A DNA stretch of 64,000 bases, taken from positions 14,458,978 to 14,522,977 of the forward strand of contig CM043961.1 in the NCBI GenBank assembly GCA_014529385.2, in the 5' to 3' direction. Positions 57,061-64,000 of the stretch are shown piece after piece. The stretch comes from Adiantum capillus-veneris. Its lineage: Eukaryota > Streptophyta > Polypodiopsida > Polypodiales > Pteridaceae. Made by a program: the position numbers and the translations under genes. The notes beneath the pieces were generated by a model. That model did not search any database. It saw only the letters and a list, made by a program, of their open reading frames with translations, and was not told where the DNA came from. Positions within the stretch are counted from its first letter, which is position 1, and each line of letters begins with the position of its first letter.

Positions 57061-59638
57061 TTACATCCATTTTCGTAAGATTTAAATCATGAGCAGCCAC
57101 AAGGCTCAAGACAAGCCTAATTGAGTTCATTTTTACAACAAGAGAAAATATTTCATTGAAATCAATACCTTTATTTTGAGAAAACCCTTTTACCACAAGC
57201 CTAGACTTGTACCTTTTCTTCCCACCTTCTTCTTTCTTCAGCTTGTACACCCATTTGTTCTGAAGTGCCCACTTACCTTGAGGAAACTCAACCAACTCCC
57301 ATGTTTGGTTGTGATGTAATGATTCCATCTCCACGTGCATGCTCTTTATCCATTCTTCTTTGGATTCGTGTGGCATAGCTTCCTCATATGATTCTGGATA
57401 TCCAGAATCTGAGATCAAGAGATGGTTGAAGGAAGGAATAAACCTTTGTGGAAGTCAACTTGCTCTTGTAGATCTTTGGGGAATAGGTTGAGGCTCATCA
57501 TTTGGTTGATGATGTTGTACGTTGTCACTGTTTGCACTCCTTGATTCTTCATCGTCCTCAAGATCCATGTACTCATCACTTGTTTCTTTTGTTTGTTTTC
57601 TTTCCAAGTAATCTTTGTACATATTATGTTCATTAAAAATTAAATCCCTAATTCTAAATATTGTACCATCAATAGGATTCCATAGGTGATACTCAAAGTC
57701 ACCTTTTCCATAGCCAATGAAGAAACACTTTTTGGACTTTTCATCTAGCTTTGATCTTAAGCTTATATCTATGTGCATAAAAGCCTCACACCTAAACACT
57801 TTGAAAAATGAATAATTCACCGGTTTACTTGTCCATGCCTCCTCTTGAACTCTCCCATCCAATGCCGTTGAGGGTGATCGGTTGATCAAATACACAGACA
57901 TACTTACTGCTTCTACCCAAAGCTCAAGCGGTAAGCCTGCATGTAGCCGCATGCTTCATGCTCGCTCCATGATTGTTTCATTCATCCTTTCAAAAATTCC
58001 ATTTTGTCCTCCATTGTCAAATTTGAGGCATTTAACCTTGGTACCTACTTCATTCTCCAGAAAGGCTTTCCACCTTTGAGATATGGAAAATACATTGGAT
58101 CTATTCTTCATGACATAAACCCATCTTTTTCTAGTTGCATCGTCTATGAATATTATATAGTACAGTGAGCCACCAAGGGATGGTGTACTTGTGGGACCCC
58201 AAACATCAAAATGAACCAATTCAAGCTTATTATTTTTTCTTTCATTTCCTGATTTTTGAAATTTTACCCTCTTTTGTTTACTATAAACAAAATCTTCACA
58301 GAACTCTAAGTGACCTTCTTTCAAACCTGGTAGAAGCTTCTTTGTTTGAAGGATTCGCATTCCTTTGGCACTCATATGCCCAAATCAATAGTGACACACC
58401 ACACTGTCAACTTCTATAGCTATTGCGCAAGTTGAAGATTGCGTGCTGACAGTGCACAAGGAAAGGTGTACCAACATTTTCTCCTTTGGCAACCACCAAA
58501 AATCCATTTGAGATCTTCCACTATTTGGAAATATTATGACTTTCATCATCCAATTGTCCTATAGAGATTACATTCTTGCGAAGAGAAGGAACATGCCTAA
58601 CATCTTTAAGCTTCCACTCATTTTCATTAGCAATTTTGACACGAACTGTACCTTTATCGACAATTTCACAAGCGTCTTCATCTCCCAAGTATACATACCC
58701 AAAATTACCTTTGGTGTAATCTTGGAAATGCTGCTTGTGTGGTGTCACATGGAATGAAGCCCCGGAATCTTCTATCAAAGAATTAGACACATTGTCTAAT
58801 GAGAGAAATAGAGTGTCTTGCTCTACTTTACCTGCCACATTGGCCTTCAATGTTGTCTTGTTGTCTTGAGACTCTGACTCCTTCTTCTTCTTGGACCATC
58901 AATCCTTCTTGATGTGGCCCTTCTTGACATAGTTCCAACATTCAAGAACTGACTTTGTGCGTGACTTGTTCCGCTTTGAGTGATTAAGACCCTTTTGTTT
59001 TTTAACCTCTCCTTAGACCTTCCTCTTGTTTCCACTAACAGCGTAGCACTTGATGATTTACCTGTGCTTCTCCTTCGCATTTATTTGCTTAGGAGAACAC
59101 CCACAAAATCATCAAACTTAAGAGTATTTGTGCCAGAGATAGAGTTACTTACAGCCATCACAAGGCTGTCCCAACTATCCGGTAGAGACGATAGTATATG
59201 GAGAGCTCGCACTTCATCATACAAATTGATTTTCACCAATTGATGTTGATTGATATTGGTGTTAACTTCATTTAGGTGTTCTGCAACTGAACCATTCTCT
59301 CACATCTTTAGATTGAACAAGAGATTCATGCGAAATACCTTATTGGACATCGATGGTTTGTCGTAGAGGCCATCAAAGTGACTTCATCAAGTCCTCCATG
59401 GTCTTCATCTCCAAAACATTGAAGGCCACCATTGACGCCAAGCTTAGCGGGATTTTTCCTAATGCCTTTAGATCAAGGACAATCCATGCTTCATCTGCCA
59501 TTGTTGCAGGTTTCTTTGCAAGACCGCCTAGTGGAAAATAAGGTCCTTCTAGTAGAGATGGTCTTCAATCTGCATCTTCCAGTGTTGGTAGTTCTTGCCA
59601 TTGAACTCTTTGATCTTCAGCTTCCCTTCCTTCGTCAT
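57060..59638 (-). pseudogene. copia-B gag-pol, right arm
   Basis: From an ATG at 59638 (MTKEGKLKIKEFNGKNYQHW) the minus strand carries gag, protease (58850-58521), pre-integrase/integrase (58375-57956 and 57952-57455) and the start of RT (57418-57060: EEWIKSMHVEMESLHHNQTW, WVYKLKKEEGGKKRYKSRLV, DFNEIFSLVVKMNSIRLVLS, TKMDVK). It stops at about 57,060 where a plus-strand gypsy fragment abuts. The integrase carries the same internal deletion as the left copy. It has fewer stops than the left copy, so it is the better reference for this family. Confidence 0.88.
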
Positions 59639-59710
59639 TACTTTCACTCAATTCAGGGAATCCTTTCCTTGAGATACTTTAGCTACGAGCAAACCTTTCT
59701 CTGATACCAA

Positions 59711-60070
59711 TTTTTAGGAAATAGGATGTAGCTAAGTAGATAATTGAGTAGTTTACTTAATGGAGATAAATAATTTCTAGACATGAGAGATATAGAGTAG
59801 AGAGAGAGAGATAGAGAGCACATGATATATGTGGTTCACCCAATGTGGGCTACGTCCACGATAAAGTAGCCACTCAATGTCTTTAGTACTTCAAAACAAG
59901 AAGTAGATTGCAAAGGGATTATACCCTTTTGGAGCTCCCGCCTTGCTTCACTCTCACGACCTCACCTCAACTTCACAATGCACCACAATGCTTCACAATC
60001 CTTTTTTGTATGTAGAAGAGGCCTCCTTTTATAGGCCAAAAGGGCTACCCTCTCTCATGAGAGGCAATCG
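59711..60070 (-). repeat. copia-B 5' LTR with primer site
   Basis: The primer site TGGTATCAGAG lies at 59699-59709 on the minus strand. The LTR follows, ending (minus strand) CTATTTCCTAAAAA, like copia-A. The outer edge is estimated. The left arm lacks this block entirely. Confidence 0.65.
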
Positions 60071-60167
60071 TGTATAGTCTCCCTTGTGTTGACAAGTCCG
60101 ACTTGGACTCTCCAATGTGCCCATGTGTGGCCTCCCTTGAGAAGACAAGTACGCCTTTGAATTCGGC

Positions 60168-60300
60168 CACTGGTCATTGACTTTTGACCACTAGCCATTA
60201 AATTTTGACCATCGATCATCGTCCATTGACTTTTGACCACCGATCATTGACTTTCAACCACCGGCTATTGACTACCGGCCACTAGCCAAATGATCGGCCA
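60168..60300. repeat. VNTR of AGTCAATG units, right arm
   Basis: Reverse-complement counterpart of 38,065-38,168 (CATTGACTTTTGACCACC units), with unit number and sequence differing between arms. Confidence 0.8.
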
Positions 60301-60639
60301 TTTTTTTACCACTTTCTGGCTGTCGTCCGGCAATAATATCCCGACCGTGAAAATTTTGGTTGCCGGCAAGTGATTTTTGTTCACAGACAATGGCTTCTCC
60401 TCATAACAAGGGCCTTACAAATGTGCGTTTTTAATACAAAAAATTACAAGGGGTAAATCAGGCTCCATACCAAACACATCTCGGCGGGGAGCAACACTAA
60501 AGCAGGAACTGACAAGGGTGCCATAGTTTGTAGAGGAATGAGGAGGACTAGGCAGTGTTGAGATGAGTTGTAGGAAATTGGCATATATTTCAAGCTTATT
60601 AGTTATCACTGTCTCTCCCTCTCTCTCACCCTCCCTCCA

Positions 60640-61421
60640 TATCGATCTCTTTCAATCTGAGCACTAGCGCTCACTTGCAACAAAAGCAAGTGAGAGAGAG
60701 AGCGAGATGGAGGGAGGGAGAGAGAGTGATTGCTTCAAAAAAGTCAAGCGCTAGTGCTCTTTGGCAAAGAGAGGTTTGGAGAGTAGCTTTTTAAAAACAA
60801 CCGCCAAGCGGTAGTGCTTAAGAGAGATTAGGAGAGAGGGGGGATCATTAAGCCTTTGAAGGTATGCTCTCTCACCCTCTCCATCTCCTTCTTTCTCTCC
60901 CTATCTACCTTTCTTGTGAGAAAAGCAAGTGAGTGCTAGCACTCAGATTGGATTGTGCATGAGAGAGAAATAGAGAGAGATAGTGAGAGAGATTTTTTAA
61001 AAACGCGAGCACTAGTGCTCATTGCCAGAGAGAGGTTGGAGAGTAGCTTTCTCAACAAAAAACCAAGCGCTAGCGCTTAAGAGAGATGAGAGGAGAGGCT
61101 CTTTTGAATCTGCACATGAGAGATGAGGGGAGAGGAGCTTTTAAACTAAAAAAATCAAGCGCTAGCGCTTATTGATGCTTTTAGAAATGGAGAGGGAGGT
61201 AGAAGGCACCTATATAAAGGCATGGTGTGTGTGTTTTTTTGACTTTTTTAGTTTTTTTTGTTATTATCATTAGCCTTTGAACTTATGCTCTCTCACCCTC
61301 TCCATCTCCCTCTTTCCCTCCCTATCCCCCTCACTAGCGCTCACTTTTTTTACTCGCAAGTGAGGGAGATAGGGAGGGAAAGAGGGAGATGGAGAGGGAA
61401 TGAGATGGAGAGGGCGAGAGG
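60640..61421. repeat. hairpin and AGCGCT-palindrome array, right arm
   Basis: Inverted copy of 36,934-37,720, with the long hairpin at about 61,300-61,421 and palindromes such as AAGCGCTAGCGCTTA and GAGTGCTAGCACTC. Individual palindromes have diverged between the arms, for example GAGCACTAGTGCTC here versus a longer form on the left. Confidence 0.85.
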
Positions 61422-61627
61422 GATATAAGATTTGGGGCCACGAGCGTATTCTTGGGATGGGAGGCGAACCTCTAATGCCACTTCATTCCACTTCTAAGCC
61501 ACGGGTGACGGGCAGACAGTAGGTCACCATATTTTTTAGAAAGCCTAGGCAACTTGGTAAGCATGGGCAAGTTGGGAAAGAGCAAGAGATAGAGAAAGTA
61601 ATAAATGGGGATTGGGGATTGGGGAGA

Positions 61628-61704
<77 letters not shown>

Positions 61705-61759
61705 ATGGTGAGTGAAAGAGGGAAAGAGATACAGAGGGTGAGAGAACTCGTGCAGCAGC

Positions 61760-62701
61760 AATGTTCATAATGCATCAAACTTGAAAACTTCTAGATTTCC
61801 TTGGGTCATAAATCTTCAAGTACTAGCAAAAGTCTTAAGAACCTGGCAAAGCATCAAGAAAAACCTTCACAAGGAACTGTGAGAAATGACTTCACCTGCA
61901 AAAATAATTTTCTCATTTATATCCTTGACACTAGCAAGGAAAATGTCCATTTCATCTTCCTCATGCATAATCGTTGACTCCAGCTCTTTACACAGCAATG
62001 CAATTTTATTCTCATTGCAACTTGCATAAAGACCAGCCAAAATATCACAAGCCTGTTTTGCAATTTTGTTGAATGAATGTGGGGAGTAATAGTGCGCTTC
62101 ACAGAAAACGCAATCAATGCATGAGCTTGAGCATCTCTTATATCTCAACAAGCTTTCTCACCCATAAGCAAAACGGTTCTAACAATAGCAATCCTTGCAG
62201 GAAAACCTGCAACATCCTCAACATCGCATGTATCCATAGAACCGGGATGTACATCGATGCCCTGCACAATGTTCCAAACGCCCTTTGAGACAAGGTCATG
62301 TTGCATCACGTAAGCCTACATAGGGTAATTGTCCCCATCCAATCTGTCCTCAACACCTGATGTGAAAACTTCCCAAAAATACGAGAAACAAAGAGGGAAC
62401 AATAGGTGCTATATAGCACAAACCGTAGAAGACTGCAAGGGACCTGTTAGTTAAAAAATGGCACTGACAAAAATTCTGCACAAAATGACAAAATAGATGC
62501 ACAATACTATTTGTGGTGGAAACGAAGGCCGAAATAATCCCGAATAAAAAATTTGAGCAGACTAAGCTCTATGAGCTTATCCAAAGTATTTGTTGACCTA
62601 TTGATACTCGCGAAAGCTCACATAAATCGAAGAATGTGAGCAAGCATGTGATAGAGCTGTTTGTGGCTAAGCTCGGGAGGACGCAACATGCTCTGATACC
62701 A
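61760..62701 (-). pseudogene. copia-A remnant, right arm: primer site and gag
   Basis: Inverted copy of 26,759-27,715. The primer site is the canonical TGGTATCAGAGC at 62690-62701. The minus-strand frame 62151-61867 keeps the second Gag half intact (ACDILAGLYASCNENKIALL, EEDEMDIFLASVKDINEKII, GEVISHSSL); the first half is read in another frame, with stops. The Gag again stops short before an (AG)n-rich tract, so the truncation predates the duplication. Confidence 0.8.
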
Positions 62702-62885
62702 ATTTTTAGAAATAGGGTTGCACGGAAACGCACACGGCTTGGAGAAGATTGAAAAATCTCAAGACACACAACGAAGAGTGTATTATTTAGTGTGCACTTG
62801 AAAGATAAGGTAGCTCTAGAGTGATGGGCATATATACAATGCATGAGGGAAGAAACCTCCTTGTGAGGGGAAAATACCCCGATGG

Positions 62886-63462
62886 TCCGAAGTGTGTTCA
62901 CACACACATCACTACCACATGTACATGGTAACATTCGTAGTGGTCTGTTAGTCAAATAATTATGGAATGGTTCGTGATAACCACCTGAACGTGGTTGTCT
63001 GTAAGATACCAATATGCAAGAAGGAAAGTAGAACTGAGCACACCTTGTTGGTGTCTGCAATGAGAAAAGAACACACTTGGCCGTGGGATTCCATTGACAT
63101 ACCATCAGAAGATGCCTGGCTTGATTCGCTATAGGAGGATGATTGGATGAGAGAGGAGGATGGTACACCTATGCGAGGTACAATAAGATGCCCACTTTCT
63201 CTAAATAAACTTTTGGTCTGTCTTCTGCTACTGCATCTTTTGACATTTGTTTGTTGTGCAGGGGGTATGGAATGTGGGCATTCGTTTGTTTGGCAATTGC
63301 ACGTGCATTACACAAATGAGAATGACATTGTCATTCAGTATAGAGGTGATTGTGTTGGATTTCTTGGGGAGCCACATGGGCCGTATGATGACAATATTTG
63401 AGAGCAAGGAGGGTTCTCCGCCAAACTATGCACTGTTTTTTAAATGCAAGCCTGTCGACTGA
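62886..63462 (+). pseudogene. unknown protein fragment, right-arm copy
   Basis: Inverted counterpart of 20,414-20,969. Two overlapping frames stay open: 63147-63401 (MREEDGTPMRGTIRCPLSLN...HYTNENDIVIQYRG...GPYDDNI) and 63247-63462 (GVWNVGIRLFGNCTCITQM...YALFFKCKPVD). A possible intron runs from about 63,210 to a TTGTGCAG acceptor near 63,261; splicing would decide which frame is used. An in-frame TAG precedes 63147, as in the left arm. No family is recognised. Confidence 0.3.
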
Positions 63463-64000
63463 GAGAGATACAGGAACGAGACAAGAGACATGCAAATGAA
63501 GTGGAGTGTGCGATTTTTTAAATAGGAACTTGCATTATGTGAGCAATGATCTTTTTTGTAGACGATTGTTTTTACCCGTCTTATGAAAAAATAGATATGC
63601 TTATTCTCAAGTACCCTGATCTTGTTTTAATAAGTGGAAATTTTCTTTTCATGTAAACCTTTCCGTGCATTGTGAGTGAGATATATGAACTTGTCTATTT
63701 TTTCAATTAGGTGGACATTTTGTATTCTTGTAACTTTTCTCTATAAACTTGTAGTCACTGTGGTTGTCCTTTCTTTGTAGTTGAGCTCACCAATTGCAAG
63801 ATCCCACCACTCACATCGTGATTCGTCCTCTCTCTCTCTCTCTCTCTCTCTCCTGAGCACAACCGCAACAATTCATAGGAGATAGCTAGTTGGATAGGAG
63901 TAAAGCAGGGTTACATGATTTTGGCCTTGGAGATTGCTGAGAATTGATATTAGAGAAATTACTAAAAAAACAACTATAGATTCCATCATTATTCTCTTTT

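Larger units (their letters stand above)
57508..64000 (-). repeat. right arm of the large inverted duplication, continuing past the window
   Basis: This arm carries, in reverse order, the same unknown ORF, copia-A LTR and gag, hairpin array, VNTR and copia-B gag-pol as the left arm, but none of its three insertions. Empty target sites are visible at 62879-62883 (CCGAT), 61519-61523 (GTAGG) and 59028-59035 (GTTTCCAC). It has about 465 bp (roughly 59,607-60,070, including a copia LTR) that the left arm lacks. It is cut by the window edge. Confidence 0.93.

Noticed and set aside
62569-63168. 199-residue minus-strand ORF
   Set aside because: It crosses the copia-A LTR and the empty insertion site and is antisense to the better-supported 62,886-63,462 frame. 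Its left-arm counterpart is split by the LTR element.

Overview
The window looks like nuclear DNA from a land plant with a large, transposon-packed genome. Evidence: Ty3/gypsy and Ty1/copia coding remnants of plant type, primer-binding sites matching plant initiator tRNA-Met and tRNA-Asp, a plant-type hAT transposase (BED finger, DUF659-like core, C-terminal dimerisation segment), long (CT)n/(GA)n microsatellites, and no convincing intact host gene. A seed-free plant such as a fern or lycophyte is possible, but the sequence alone does not prove it. I found no tRNA, rRNA or CRISPR feature.

Layout. 0-2.7 kb: 5' end of a minus-strand gypsy element (LTR, tRNA-Asp primer site, long leader with four copies of a 24-bp palindrome, Gag-like ORF leaving the window). 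2.76-3.57 kb: unknown plus-strand frame with three TAG codons. 3.5-9.4 kb: decayed minus-strand gypsy element (LTR, ORF1-like region, gag, reverse transcriptase). 9.6-10.3 kb: G-rich low-complexity DNA. 10.5-12.8 kb: an unknown coiled-coil/globular protein remnant followed by an LTR. 13.2-16.2 kb: decayed gypsy gag-protease-RT. 16.2-19.9 kb: AT-rich non-coding DNA with a minisatellite.

From 19.86 kb to the right edge the window is dominated by one structure, a large inverted duplication. The left arm (19,861-47,512) and right arm (57,508-64,000, reading backwards) carry the same roughly 6 kb: an unknown ORF, a copia LTR+gag fragment, a hairpin/palindrome array, and a second copia element with a shared internal integrase deletion. 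The left arm alone was later hit by three insertions, each with a perfect target-site duplication and a matching empty site in the right arm: a 5.6-kb element with 131-bp LTRs (20,983-26,575), an 8.9-kb gag-protease-only element (27,925-36,824), and a 7.15-kb hAT transposon (38,835-45,988). The hAT carries a degenerate protein-kinase-like gene and a second unknown gene on the strand opposite its transposase.

The 10-kb spacer between the arms (47.5-57.1 kb) holds a gypsy protease fragment, a long non-coding leader with repeated GTCTATCGCGATAGAC palindromes, a 1,140-codon open frame broken only by stop codons (homologous at its C-terminal end to the 10.5-12.3 kb remnant), an LTR, and a gypsy RT fragment whose catalytic Asp pair is lost.

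Two patterns recur. Several unrelated elements have non-coding regions studded with their own short palindrome. Many long frames here carry in-frame TAG/TAA/TGA codons but few frameshifts, as expected if methylation-driven C-to-T decay outpaces indels.
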